Source: Croceivirga sp009797885
Lineage (GTDB): Bacteria; Bacteroidota; Bacteroidia; Flavobacteriales; Flavobacteriaceae
Assembly (NCBI GenBank): GCA_045866215.1
Contig: AP035880.1
Span: 248,001 to 312,000 of the forward strand
Length of the DNA stretch: 64,000 nucleotides
Direction: 5' to 3'
Below, piece after piece: positions 45,076 to 55,229 of the stretch (position 1 is the stretch's first letter; every line of letters begins with the position of its first letter). Made by a program: the position numbers and the translations under genes. Below the pieces are notes generated by a model that made no database searches, was not told where the DNA came from, and saw only the letters and a list, made by a program, of their open reading frames with translations.

Positions 45076-47793
45076 ATGGAAAAGAAAACACTTGAGTTGG
45101 AAGGGCTCTTAAAGATAAGGACGGATTTTAACTATCTCGTTTCCACCTTTAAAGAGATGCTGTATTCGCTTGGAGAGGACGACATAGCCGCAATGATCCC
45201 CTCCGAAAGTAACCCATCATCTTTAAATCATTCCAAGGTCTCCAATGGAAAGCTTGCACAAGCCATTGGAATTTCCTTTGAGTTGCTCAATTTGGTGGAA
45301 GAAAATGCAGCCACCCAGTTCCGGCGAAAAACGGAAACCCAATTTGGATTGGAAAACATCCGTGGGTCATGGGGAGAGACCTTAAAACTTTGGAAAACAT
45401 CGGGACTCAAAGAGCAAGAAATAGTGGACTTGTTATCCAAAGTAAATGTAATGCCCGTGTTAACGGCGCATCCTACGGAAGCCAAGCGGTTGACCGTATT
45501 GGATATTCACCGCGAACTTTATGTACTGTTGGTGAAAAATGAAAACCCGGTTTGGTCGGCTTCTGAACGGGAAGTCATTAAACAAGAAATTAAAAGTGTA
45601 CTGGAACGCTGGTGGCGTACGGGTGAAATCTATCTACAAAAACCCAGATTGGAAGATGAACGCAGCAATGTAATGCACTATTTTGTCAACGTGTTTCCCG
45701 AAGCGTTGCACCTCACGGACCAGCGTTTGCTCGATGCTTGGAAATACACCGGATTTTCTTCGGAACTGCTCAAATGGCCGGAACAGTTTCCCAATCTGCA
45801 ATTTGGAAGCTGGGTAGGTGGTGATCGGGATGGGCATCCCTATGTTACCCCAGCTTTCACTGCCAATACCCTAAAGCTCCATCGACAGGCTGCGTTGAAA
45901 ATAATGCGAAAAGAACTGGTTCAATTGGCCCGAAAGCTCAGTTTTTCGGAATTCTTAAATGACATTCCAGCCAAGTTCCTTTCTGATTTAAAGGTACAGG
46001 CGAAAGCCCTCGGCAAAGCCGGACAGGAGGCCGTGGAACGCAATCCTTCGGAACCCCTTCGGCAGTTTGTGAATTTGATGATCGTTCGTTTGGACAATAC
46101 CATGGCAGAACGCTTCGAGCTCGGTGAGGATAGCTATTATGGGCGTCCCAACGCCTTGGCTGCTGATTTAAAGGAATTAAGGGCCCTCTTAATACATTTA
46201 AAGGCCGATCGTATAGCCACGCAGCACCTCTTTCGCCTAGAGCGGTCATTGGCTTGTTTTGGCTTCCATTTGGCAAAGCTGGATATACGGCAGAACAGTG
46301 CCTATCATGAGAAGGCCATTGAACAAATACTAAAAGCCTCCGGATTTAAAGATGCGAACTATTCGAGTTGGGATGAGGAAAAAAGGTTGTCCTTTATCAA
46401 TGAAGAACTACAGAGTAACCGTCCATTTTTGGTAACGGATACCCCCTGCGGACTGGAAGCAGATAATGTACTCGGGTATTTTAGGGAGGTAAAACACTAC
46501 ATAGATCGGTATGGAGCAGATGGTATTGGTTCCGTAATCGTTAGTATGACCCGTAGTTTGAGCGACCTGCTTGTTGTTTTTCTATTCTTGCGCGAAGTGG
46601 GCCTCAAAGAAGCCCGACTTCCGGTAGTGCCACTTCTGGAAACCATTGATGATTTGGTGGAAGGCCCAAGTATCCTAGAGGCTTTTTTGACCCACCCCAT
46701 TGTGAAAGAGCAACGTGAAGGTAAAACGTCGTTTGTACAAGAAGTGATGTTGGGGTACAGTGACAGCAATAAGGACGGTGGAATATTGACCAGTCGATGG
46801 AACATATACAAGGCAGAAGAAAGACTTACACAGGTAGGTGACCGTCATGGTGTTAAGCTTCGTTTTTTCCACGGAAGGGGTGGAACCATTAGTAGAGGTG
46901 GAGGGAAAATCCATCGCTTTTTGGAAAGTATGCCCCCTGGCTCCATGAGTGGGCATATAAAGATGACCGTACAGGGCGAGACCATTGCAAATCAGTTTGC
47001 GAATCGTGTGAACGCCGGTTATAATTTGGAGATGTTTATTTCAGGAACGGCCCGGCAGGCAATGCTCTCTTCGGACAAACGAAAAGAGCAAAAATTATAT
47101 GACATCATGGACCGTCTTGTAACTATGGCACGCAGTAAGTACAGGGAATTACTGGACCACCCTAAATTTATTGAATTCTATAGCAAGGCCACCCCTATAG
47201 ATGTATTGGAACAAAGCAAGATTGGTTCCAGGCCGGCACGAAGAACCGGTCAGCGGTCCCTCAACGACCTTCGCTCCATTCCATGGGTGTTCAGTTGGAA
47301 CCAGTCGCGATTCAACCTTACCGGATGGTTTGGAACCGGTGAAGCTTTTGGCAAGTTCAAAGAGCAGCATCCGGAGGATTTCGAATTCTTAAAAACTGCG
47401 GCCCGGGAATGGCCATTCCTGAAATACGGTTTAATTCAAATCGAGACCAACCTTTTGAATTCGGATACGGAAATCATGAAAATTTTTGCCGATCAGGTAA
47501 CCGATGCCAATACAAGAAAGGAACTCATGGAACTTATCCTTACCGATTACGATACTTGCTTAAAACAGATTGAAAACCTCATGGGCTCGTCTGTTGAAGA
47601 TCGAAGAATCTCGAGATTGGAAAACAACAGACTGAGGAAAGAGGCCCTGGGCATACTCCATGAAATACAAATGGAATCACTCAAAAAATGGCGCAAGCTA
47701 AAGGAAAGTGACTCACAGGAAGCCAATGAACTATTGCTCATGCTTTTGTTATTGGTCAATACCCTATCCGGCGGATTGAAAAATACGGGGTGA
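45076..47793 (+). CDS. ppc: phosphoenolpyruvate carboxylase
   Basis: 905 aa. Catalytic His132 lies in VLTAHPTEAKR. The second signature is VMLGYSDSNKDGG, followed by FFHGRGGTISRGGG, the glycine-rich PEP/bicarbonate region with its conserved arginines. The length matches the bacterial enzyme. It forms oxaloacetate from PEP and bicarbonate, refilling the TCA cycle. The start is 48 bp after the kinase gene, so it may be in the same transcript. The C-terminus ends SGGLKNTG, the usual end of the family. Confidence 0.97.
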   Translation: MEKKTLELEGLLKIRTDFNYLVSTFKEMLYSLGEDDIAAMIPSESNPSSLNHSKVSNGKLAQAIGISFELLNLVEENAATQFRRKTETQFGLENIRGSWGETLKLWKTSGLKEQEIVDLLSKVNVMPVLTAHPTEAKRLTVLDIHRELYVLLVKNENPVWSASEREVIKQEIKSVLERWWRTGEIYLQKPRLEDERSNVMHYFVNVFPEALHLTDQRLLDAWKYTGFSSELLKWPEQFPNLQFGSWVGGDRDGHPYVTPAFTANTLKLHRQAALKIMRKELVQLARKLSFSEFLNDIPAKFLSDLKVQAKALGKAGQEAVERNPSEPLRQFVNLMIVRLDNTMAERFELGEDSYYGRPNALAADLKELRALLIHLKADRIATQHLFRLERSLACFGFHLAKLDIRQNSAYHEKAIEQILKASGFKDANYSSWDEEKRLSFINEELQSNRPFLVTDTPCGLEADNVLGYFREVKHYIDRYGADGIGSVIVSMTRSLSDLLVVFLFLREVGLKEARLPVVPLLETIDDLVEGPSILEAFLTHPIVKEQREGKTSFVQEVMLGYSDSNKDGGILTSRWNIYKAEERLTQVGDRHGVKLRFFHGRGGTISRGGGKIHRFLESMPPGSMSGHIKMTVQGETIANQFANRVNAGYNLEMFISGTARQAMLSSDKRKEQKLYDIMDRLVTMARSKYRELLDHPKFIEFYSKATPIDVLEQSKIGSRPARRTGQRSLNDLRSIPWVFSWNQSRFNLTGWFGTGEAFGKFKEQHPEDFEFLKTAAREWPFLKYGLIQIETNLLNSDTEIMKIFADQVTDANTRKELMELILTDYDTCLKQIENLMGSSVEDRRISRLENNRLRKEALGILHEIQMESLKKWRKLKESDSQEANELLLMLLLLVNTLSGGLKNTG

Positions 47794-48020
47794 TACATGA
47801 TGTAGCGATTTGGGAATTGTTCCCCAATAGTTCTTCCCAAAAGCAGATGATCATTAGAAACAGCGTATCCAATAGAATTTGGGTACGCTATTTATTTCTA
47901 TTGACAACTATGAGTGGGCAACTTTTCTTTCATAGCCCCATGCTTAAGTTGATGTCCATTTTTCTGGGGAAACAACAAGTTTTCAGTAATAGGTGGTCAA
48001 ATCCGCACCTAAAAACAAAA

Positions 48021-48045
48021 CCCTGATACAAAACTCGTATCAGGG
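48021..48045 (-). terminator. terminator of the TonB receptor gene
   Basis: CCCTGATAC (48021-48029) pairs with GTATCAGGG (48037-48045) around a 7-base loop. Read on the minus strand, the stem is followed by a T-rich run (48011-48020), 46 bp past the receptor's stop. The rest of 47794-48020 holds no supported gene. Confidence 0.8.
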
Positions 48046-48090
48046 AAATGAAAATCATAAAAAGCTTAAATGGGACAACCATGGTTTAAA

Positions 48091-50361
48091 CTAGAAGTTC
48101 ACGGACAACCGCCCTCTTAGGAAGAAGGGTGCTCCCGGTGTAAAGGTTATTTCTTCTACGGATTCCACTTCATCGAATAATCGGGTTTCTGTAGCAAACT
48201 GGGTTTCATTCCATTCCACGTCAAACAAATTCTCAACGATTATTCCCATGGACCAGTTTTTGGAAAAATTGTAATTAAGATTCAAATCCGTAACAAAATA
48301 GCCCTCTGCAATTATGGAATCATCCTCATTTGCAGGGCGGTCACCAATGTACCTGTAGCTTATGTTACCTGAAAACTTACCAAGGTTGCTCACCGTTAAG
48401 CCTCCGGTAGAGGTTAAATCCGGAGCCAATGGAATAAAATCCTGCCCATCCGGTTCATCAATACTTCTGGCTACGGTATAGTTGATATCAAAATTGGCAA
48501 ACAACCAATCATTGATCTGATAGCGTGCCCCCAAATCCGCGCCATAGCGGCGGGTACGGCCACTGGGTTCCACAATGGCTTCGTCACCCACAAAAACAAA
48601 TTCCTGTTCCAAGGCCAAATACCAAAGGCCTGCGTTCAACAAAAAACGTTTAAAGGGCTTGGCAATGATCCCAATATCGCTACCAAAGGCAGAGGGCAAG
48701 GTTTCCTCAACACCTCCCACAGGGTCGGTCACTACGCGGCTATCATTGGAGTGGAACCCAAAACCATTTTTCAAAAACAGTTGAAGGTTTGGAGAGGCGC
48801 TATAAATAAAATTGAGTTTAGGGCTAACAATTTGATCGTCCACCTTAGGATTTCTAAAAACAGAGGTTGGGTTACCTTGGGAATCAAAGTTCAAAAAGTC
48901 CGTGTACTCAAAATTAAAATAATCCACACGCAAACCGGGGTTAATGGTCCATCGGTTCAGCTTTATATCCGCATTGGCAAATGCGTATACGTTCAATTCG
49001 TCCACATCACCGAAAGCCAAACGACTAAGGATTTCCCTACGATTTCGGGTTCTGGACAATTGCACGTCATTATTGTCATCATAACGAAATCCCAATCCAG
49101 ATTGTAGGCTTAACTGGGTACTATGGTCCTTGGTGTGAAAAGATCGACCGTACACCGTCTCCGCCCCAATTATTGTCCTATCCTCCACTTGCTGTATTTG
49201 GTCTCCATTTACAGGGTCGTTAAGGAAAAACGTAAAATTGGAAAAGAGTTCAAACGTATATTTGGACAGGAAGGCCTTGGTTTTCAAACTCTGGTGTTCA
49301 TCCAGTTGCTTAAAATGGTTCAACCATATGTTTGAACGGCTGGTGTTTCCTCCTTCGGTATCGTCTATCGCACCAAATCTTGATATCCGCCCCTGATCCA
49401 CTGCCCGCTGGGGAATCTGTCCAGATTGATTCCATTTGCTCTGAAAATGGGAAAGGCTTATGGTCAATTCCTCGTCCGTATAATTATTGAAATTGTAGCG
49501 GCCCAAGACGTTGACGCGATTAAAGTTCTGGGGGGATTCAAATACGCCATCGGACACAAGAAGTTCCGATGCCACATAGGCGTTGCTAAAATCACTTTCC
49601 GAAATCTTGACCATTCCAAGGGCCCTTACCGTATTAAATTGCCCGGCTTCCAAGGTAATCTGACTTTGGTCCAATTTCTTTTTGGTATGCAACTCCACAT
49701 AGCCGGCGGTATTGAAATTACCAACATTCGCATAATACGGGCCTTTTCCAAAATCGATTTCCTCAATGGTCTCCGGAATTATAAAATGTAGGTCTGCATA
49801 TCCTTGACCATGGGCATGGGACACCATATTGACCGGAAGACCGTCAACGCTTAGGGCAATATCCGTTCCGTGATCAATATCAAAACCCCGTAAAAAAATC
49901 TGCTCTGCCTTTCCACCACCACCATGTTGGCCTATGATCAGGCCAGGTACCCTTCTAATAATCTCCTGGGCCGATCTTACCGGATTCGTTTTAACATCAA
50001 TGTTCACAAAATTGTTCAAGGCATTTATTTTGGATACCAGCACCACCTGATCCAAGGAGATGGCCTCTTCCTGCAATACCACATTGTAGACCGAGTTTAA
50101 ATTTCCTTCCTTGATTTCCAGTTCTTGCCTCACATATCCCAAACTGTAAAAATAAAGCACATGGCCTACCTCAATATCCTCCAGCTCATAATATCCGGAC
50201 ATATTAGTGTAAGCGTAGGTGCCATTGGTTTTGTTATAGACTCCGGCACCTTCCACCGGTTTGCCTTTTTCATCTGTTATCTTTCCCGATATTTCATGGG
50301 CCATAAGTCCGATAGGGCCACAAAACAGGAGGATCAATACTATTTTCGTAATCAGTTTCAT
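48091..50361 (-). CDS. TonB-dependent outer-membrane receptor
   Basis: 756 aa. A signal peptide (LITKIVLILLFCGPIGLMAH) is followed by a carboxypeptidase-D-like regulatory domain (HEISGKITDEKGKPVEGAGV; about 22-100). The plug domain (about 105-230) contains IIRRVPGLIIGQHGGGGKAE and DIALSVDGLPVNMVSHAHGQ, and a 22-strand-type barrel ends FFLRGRLSVNF with the C-terminal Phe. The plug's GQHGGGGKAEQ and SHAHGQGYADLHF segments are rich in His and Gly. It imports a ligand with energy from TonB. It is the last gene of the minus arm of the peptide cluster (carrier protein, NRPS, His-rich protein, receptor). The ligand could be the cluster's product or its metal complex; this is inference. Confidence 0.92.
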   Translation of the reverse strand: MKLITKIVLILLFCGPIGLMAHEISGKITDEKGKPVEGAGVYNKTNGTYAYTNMSGYYELEDIEVGHVLYFYSLGYVRQELEIKEGNLNSVYNVVLQEEAISLDQVVLVSKINALNNFVNIDVKTNPVRSAQEIIRRVPGLIIGQHGGGGKAEQIFLRGFDIDHGTDIALSVDGLPVNMVSHAHGQGYADLHFIIPETIEEIDFGKGPYYANVGNFNTAGYVELHTKKKLDQSQITLEAGQFNTVRALGMVKISESDFSNAYVASELLVSDGVFESPQNFNRVNVLGRYNFNNYTDEELTISLSHFQSKWNQSGQIPQRAVDQGRISRFGAIDDTEGGNTSRSNIWLNHFKQLDEHQSLKTKAFLSKYTFELFSNFTFFLNDPVNGDQIQQVEDRTIIGAETVYGRSFHTKDHSTQLSLQSGLGFRYDDNNDVQLSRTRNRREILSRLAFGDVDELNVYAFANADIKLNRWTINPGLRVDYFNFEYTDFLNFDSQGNPTSVFRNPKVDDQIVSPKLNFIYSASPNLQLFLKNGFGFHSNDSRVVTDPVGGVEETLPSAFGSDIGIIAKPFKRFLLNAGLWYLALEQEFVFVGDEAIVEPSGRTRRYGADLGARYQINDWLFANFDINYTVARSIDEPDGQDFIPLAPDLTSTGGLTVSNLGKFSGNISYRYIGDRPANEDDSIIAEGYFVTDLNLNYNFSKNWSMGIIVENLFDVEWNETQFATETRLFDEVESVEEITFTPGAPFFLRGRLSVNF

Positions 50362-50556
50362 TTCAATTTTTTATAAGGTTAGCAATACATATCCCTAGTG
50401 TTACGGGCCATAGCCCCAACCGTATGGATAATTACAGTTTTTAATAACTATTGGTTTTGACAGAATATGAAAACCATCAATCGGGACAGAATTCCAGATT
50501 GGAGAACTTTTTCAAAGCCCGTCACACATTTATGGTTCTCATTTATCTCCTTTTAT

Positions 50557-51021
50557 TCAGCTAAATTGGGGGGGAGGGTACTGCAAACGGACATATCCTT
50601 TCAAAAGGGGGCTAAAAGTATCAGGAAAGAACCAATGGGTTTTGGATACCAATATGCTTTTGGCGTATCCAGCTTTAGTCACCAAATGTTTATCCAAATT
50701 GTTTTGGGTAAGGGTTGATTTTGAACCAGGAATATGGTTGTCGGAAGCCCCATTAGAAATGGTGTTGATAAAGTCCAATACGGTATGATGGTGTCTACCT
50801 GAAAAAGACTTGTGGTGGTATTCCAAATGATGCTGGTCCATACCAGGGTTTCCGTACTTATGCGATAAAATGTTCTCTGACGCTTGGATACTGTGCGAAA
50901 GACCATGAAACACCCTACCGATTTCCCTGTGAATGGGATGTATTAGATAGATCGTGGCCATCATGAGGGTCACAAGTCTCAACGCTATCGGTTTTGTTCT
51001 CATCTCTTTTTTGGTTCTCAT
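50557..51021 (-). CDS. small His-rich membrane-associated or exported protein, unknown
   Basis: 154 aa, or 148 from the ATG at 51003. It has 15 His residues, many in pairs and triplets (QHHLEYHHKSFSGRHHH). One hydrophobic N-terminal stretch (PIALRLVTLMMATIYLIHPI) is probably a signal anchor. The C-terminus ends in YVRLQYPPPQFS. The product has no known domain. It lies 38 bp after the NRPS gene and 195 bp before the TonB receptor on the same strand. The His clusters suggest metal binding at the envelope. Small His-rich genes of this kind are often seen beside TonB receptors and HupE-like genes in Bacteroidetes. Confidence 0.68.
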   Translation of the reverse strand: MRTKKEMRTKPIALRLVTLMMATIYLIHPIHREIGRVFHGLSHSIQASENILSHKYGNPGMDQHHLEYHHKSFSGRHHHTVLDFINTISNGASDNHIPGSKSTLTQNNLDKHLVTKAGYAKSILVSKTHWFFPDTFSPLLKGYVRLQYPPPQFS

Positions 51022-51059
51022 ATGCTATAGCATTCCTATGAATTTTTTGAAAAAACCGA

Positions 51060-54000
51060 CTAAGATTCTTCCAATAGTGTTAGTATGGTTTCCTCAATGT
51101 ATTTGGCATAGGAAGCAATCGTAGGCAACTCAAATATTTTGTTGAGCGGGACATTTAACTGAAATTCTTCATTGATCCTTGCGGTAACGCGGATAGCTGC
51201 CAATGAATGCCCTCCCAAAGCAATGAAATTATCCTCCGTCCCTACTTTATTAAGCTGTAGCACTTCCTTCCATATTACTGCGATCAGTTCCTCTATCTCA
51301 CCTTTGGGGGCTACATAGGGTGTTTCCAGATTCAATTGATCGGTATTCAATTGTTTTAGACTGTTCTTATCCACTTTTCCATTGGTGGTCAATGGGAACT
51401 GTTCAACATGTTTTATATATCGTGGCACCATATAATCAGGCAATCCCTTCTTAAGATATTCTGCCATTTCAATGGAAGGCATGGGGGACGCCCCGGTATA
51501 GTAAGCCACAAGATGCTCCTGGCCCAGTTCCGTTTCACCAGGCTCCTCATACCCAATTTCCTTCATCATGCGCAATACCTCATCTTCATGTATGTATTCA
51601 TTGATCTCGTCCAGGGTCTCCTGTCTTGTCTTGTGTCCCATACGAACATCCCAACTGTAGGGATAAGAGTAATTGCTATAGCCTTTCTGCTTTTTATGGA
51701 CATAGATACCCAATTGGTTGATAAGACAATTCGTGGAACGTCCCGTGTCAGTTGGCCTTCGCCAGCCGATATCATTTTCCAGTACCTTGATCATTTCTTC
51801 GAGACTAACATCCGTGTACCTGTAAAAATCAATAAAACGCACCTTTTGAAAGGTTTCATCATCTTTGAACATATCCGTATCCAATAACGCTTTGGCCGCA
51901 TCTTCTTCTTGATGGTATAATTTTCTTGCTTCGAGAATGGTTTCGTCAATGCGGGCAACGTCCGTATCCTCCTTCCAGAACAGTTCCTCAGTTAAGCGGG
52001 TTTCGTAGAACTGTCCTCTTGAAAGTCCGGTAACCACAAACGGTATCTTCTTTTCCAGTGCAATCTTTGTACTTAGGGTATATATGGTTTTGAAGCATCC
52101 GTTGCAGACATTTTGATGTCGGTGAAGGCTATCAACAAAGATTTTGTTCATGTGCTCGGTAGTGCCATAAACATGGTCTATTCCCATCTTGGATACGATA
52201 TTGTCAATGTTATCCTTGGCTTGATCGGAGATGTATCCATTGTCCAGGGTAAATGCCAATACCTTTAAGCCCATTCTCTTGAGTTGGGCTAGGATGTAGG
52301 TACTGTCCTTTCCCCCACTTAAGAGGGATAGGCAATCGTATTCCCGGTCTTTATCAAGATTGGGATCCAATAGTATTTTCTTAAGGTCTTCTTCCGTTTT
52401 GAAATAACGGAGTGCGCGGTCCCTGTATTCCTCAAAGGCATTACATACGTGGCACACTCCGTTTTCATCAAAATCCGCATTGGGATAGTTGGAGGGCAAT
52501 CCACATTCAACACAATTCAAAATTTCTTCTTCAGGAATGGTCTTTTTCCTTTCCATCAAAACAACCGCAGCACTCTCCACAGCAGGATGCTTTTCCATAT
52601 TTGCTTCTATATCGGTAAGCTCAATACGGAAACCCCGCAATTTGACCTGCTCATCGCTCCTACCTAAATACTCATACTCCCCATCCTGATTGATTCGGGC
52701 CAAATCCCCAGTGTAGTATAGTTTTTTGGTTCCGTCAAAGGGATGGTCCACAAATCTTTCGGAGGTCAGTTCGGATAAGTTGGCATATCCACTGGCCAAT
52801 CCCATTCCACCGAGGTATAACTCCCCCACTACGCCATGGGGCACCATATTTTTGTGGGAATCCAAAATGTAGGCTTCCATACCATCGATGGTGCGACCTA
52901 TAGGCACTGAGGTTTGGTCATGCTTTTCCACATCGAACAATCCAACGATACAACCGACCGTTGCTTCCGTAGGACCGTATTCATTATAAATCCTTAGATG
53001 GTCGCCAAAGTTGTTTTGGACAGTCTTCGCCAATTGCGTTTTAAAATCCTCCCCCCCAACAATCATCGTTTTGATTTTGGAGTTGGATACGTCCTTCTCC
53101 CGAATCAGATTCAAGTGGGAAGGCGTAAGTTTTATACTAGTGACCCTATTCTGCTCAAAAACGTCCATTAAGGATATATCCGGACCATGGGCACTCTCTT
53201 TATAGACCACTACTTCCCCTCCGGTGACAAGAGGTAAAAAAGTGGATGTAATGGTAAGATCAAAACCGATGGAAGTAAAGAGTGGGAAAATGTATTTTTC
53301 CGAGTTAGCGTAGGCCTTTTTGGCCCAATGGATATAGTTGGATAAGGCACTATGTGGGATCAATACGCCTTTTGGATTGCCCGTGGAACCGGAAGTATAC
53401 AGGATATAGGCAATGCCCGTTGCATCTCCCACTACATTGGGAAGGTCATTGGTTTGGGCAGTACTGTCCCAATCAATTGTATCAAATACCACGAGGGTCG
53501 CAGCACTACCGGAAATATCGCTTTTTAAAGTGGTACTCGTTAGTAATACAGTAACGGCAGCATCCTTAAGAATATAGTTGATGCGTTGTTTTGGTTGATT
53601 GGACGGAATGGGAATAAAAGTGCCCCCAATTTTCAAGATGGCCAATACCCCGATCAAATACTTCGGACTGCGTTCCATATACAATCCTATCCTATCGTTC
53701 TTTTTAGCTCCGCACTCCAACAAATAATGGGCCAATCGATCTGATTTTTGATCCAATTGCCCATAGTTTATAGTGTCTTCCTTAAAACGTATTGCTGGAG
53801 CACCGGGATTGGCCCCTACCTGTTCTTTGAACAGATCAAGAACCGTAGCACTGCCGACATTACCCGAGTCCTTATGCATAATCTGTTCAAGCTCGGTAGC
53901 CGTTGCCATACCAGGTGCATGTATGGATTGCCCCATATCCTCCAAAAAGGCATCCAACAAATTCAAAAAGTGCTGTGGTACTTTCCCAATTAAATCTGGG

Positions 54001-55211
54001 CCAAAAGTTCCATGGTTCAGATCAAACAATAGTTCCATGTCCCCTTTGTTGTCAAAATCAACGACGTGACAACGTATTTGATGGGTAATATCAATATGCC
54101 CAGTAGGGATCCATTGCGATTTTATGGGAAGCCCATTGAAATCCGAAAAACTGGCATTTATGAAATTCAAAATGCAATTAAAGCTTCCACTGATGGCCGG
54201 TGTAACGCCCCCAGGTTGGGCATATCTTAGATATTCGTTGGTTTCTATGCGTATCCGTTGCAATATGGAATCAAAAGTATCTTCTTCCGAAAACGCTATA
54301 ATTAATGGAAAAATCTCAATAAAGGCCCCCACGGTATCATGTGACCTTTTGTTTAACCGATTATGTGTTGGCGCTCCTACGGCTATTCTTTTTTGACCAC
54401 TTATTCGATGTAAATAGGTGAAGAATACAGTGGCCAACAAGTTGAACATTGTGAGGTTAGCCGTCCAGGCCCTGACCTCGGGCTTCTGAGCAAGCCTTTT
54501 TAGTTTTTGGGTCCTTTCATGGCCCAACGGAATTGAGACCCGGGTAGCATCGGTAATCGAATCTTTGCGTTTTACGCCATAAAAGTCAGGAGTGCCCGTA
54601 ACGGTCTTTATCTTTTCTTCCCAATACGTGCCTGAACGCTCGTCGTGCTTATCCAAACGTGTCCGTTGTTCGTAATCCACGTATTCAAAAAAAGAAGGGC
54701 TTTCCGCTGGCCTGTCCCATTCGTTTTTCTCCATTTTGCCATAAATACCTACCAAACGCTTATATACAATGGTGGCCGAGATGGCATCGGTAACCAAATG
54801 GTGCATATTCAAGAACCATAGATAACGGTCCTCGTCAATTTTGAACAGGGCAGCGTCAAAAATCCGTGTGCCAATATCCAAAGGTATTCTACCGCGGCGC
54901 TGTATAATTTCCTCGATAACCTTTTCATCACTTTCCGAAGTCAGATCAATAAGTTCAGGTATAAAGTCAACCTTTGGTCTACTATACTGGAATGGGGTAT
55001 TGTCTTCTTCCAGAAAAACAATGCGCATGGCATCCGTACAATTAATGGTTTCTTGAAATGCCCTGGAAAAAATGGAATGATCCACCATTCCCGCAATTTC
55101 AAAAGTATGTACTGTGTTGTGCAGGGGTTTGTCCGGACTTAGCTTTTGTCCTGCCCATAGCAGTAACTGGCTTTGGGTAAGTTCTCTCTTTTGTTGTTGG
55201 GTGCTTTCCAT
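51060..55211 (-). CDS. NRPS: C - A(Asn-like code, interrupted by PP-loop ATPase domain) - PCP
   Basis: 1383 aa in one frame. Condensation domain at about 10-430 with HHLVTD (His137, His138, Asp142). Adenylation domain from about 455: A3 YTSGSTGNPKG, A5 NEYGPTEATVG, A7 YYTGDL, A8 RSDEQVKLRGFRIEL (851-865). After LMERKK (about 890) comes a foreign domain of about 340 residues: Cys900-x2-Cys903 and Cys920-x2-Cys923 (zinc-finger-like), PP-loop LSGGKDS at 964-970, and Cys1036-N-G-Cys1039. The A domain resumes at HLVAYYTG (1233) with A9 LPDYMVP and A10 NGKVDKNSL (Lys1279). The PCP has Ser1336 in LGGHSLA. The specificity code (Asp651, Leu652, Thr655, Lys694, Ile717, Gly719, Glu744, Val752, Gly753, Lys1279) reads DLTKIGEVGK, matching known asparagine codes. 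The insert resembles N-acetyl-sugar amidotransferases and other PP-loop enzymes, which activate a carbonyl with ATP for attack by ammonia or sulfur. No thioesterase, so chain transfer to the second NRPS is expected. Confidence 0.93.
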   Translation of the reverse strand: MESTQQQKRELTQSQLLLWAGQKLSPDKPLHNTVHTFEIAGMVDHSIFSRAFQETINCTDAMRIVFLEEDNTPFQYSRPKVDFIPELIDLTSESDEKVIEEIIQRRGRIPLDIGTRIFDAALFKIDEDRYLWFLNMHHLVTDAISATIVYKRLVGIYGKMEKNEWDRPAESPSFFEYVDYEQRTRLDKHDERSGTYWEEKIKTVTGTPDFYGVKRKDSITDATRVSIPLGHERTQKLKRLAQKPEVRAWTANLTMFNLLATVFFTYLHRISGQKRIAVGAPTHNRLNKRSHDTVGAFIEIFPLIIAFSEEDTFDSILQRIRIETNEYLRYAQPGGVTPAISGSFNCILNFINASFSDFNGLPIKSQWIPTGHIDITHQIRCHVVDFDNKGDMELLFDLNHGTFGPDLIGKVPQHFLNLLDAFLEDMGQSIHAPGMATATELEQIMHKDSGNVGSATVLDLFKEQVGANPGAPAIRFKEDTINYGQLDQKSDRLAHYLLECGAKKNDRIGLYMERSPKYLIGVLAILKIGGTFIPIPSNQPKQRINYILKDAAVTVLLTSTTLKSDISGSAATLVVFDTIDWDSTAQTNDLPNVVGDATGIAYILYTSGSTGNPKGVLIPHSALSNYIHWAKKAYANSEKYIFPLFTSIGFDLTITSTFLPLVTGGEVVVYKESAHGPDISLMDVFEQNRVTSIKLTPSHLNLIREKDVSNSKIKTMIVGGEDFKTQLAKTVQNNFGDHLRIYNEYGPTEATVGCIVGLFDVEKHDQTSVPIGRTIDGMEAYILDSHKNMVPHGVVGELYLGGMGLASGYANLSELTSERFVDHPFDGTKKLYYTGDLARINQDGEYEYLGRSDEQVKLRGFRIELTDIEANMEKHPAVESAAVVLMERKKTIPEEEILNCVECGLPSNYPNADFDENGVCHVCNAFEEYRDRALRYFKTEEDLKKILLDPNLDKDREYDCLSLLSGGKDSTYILAQLKRMGLKVLAFTLDNGYISDQAKDNIDNIVSKMGIDHVYGTTEHMNKIFVDSLHRHQNVCNGCFKTIYTLSTKIALEKKIPFVVTGLSRGQFYETRLTEELFWKEDTDVARIDETILEARKLYHQEEDAAKALLDTDMFKDDETFQKVRFIDFYRYTDVSLEEMIKVLENDIGWRRPTDTGRSTNCLINQLGIYVHKKQKGYSNYSYPYSWDVRMGHKTRQETLDEINEYIHEDEVLRMMKEIGYEEPGETELGQEHLVAYYTGASPMPSIEMAEYLKKGLPDYMVPRYIKHVEQFPLTTNGKVDKNSLKQLNTDQLNLETPYVAPKGEIEELIAVIWKEVLQLNKVGTEDNFIALGGHSLAAIRVTARINEEFQLNVPLNKIFELPTIASYAKYIEETILTLLEES

Positions 55212-55229
55212 ATCTAAAGACCAAAAAGA

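Noticed and set aside
47790..48026. 78-aa plus-strand frame after ppc
   Set aside because: No domain or similarity; it overlaps the ppc stop and runs into the receptor gene's terminator hairpin.
51060..55211. PP-loop insert as a chimeric assembly or two fused genes
   Set aside because: The reading frame is continuous, the A domain resumes in correct register on the far side, and the break point equals that of the other module.
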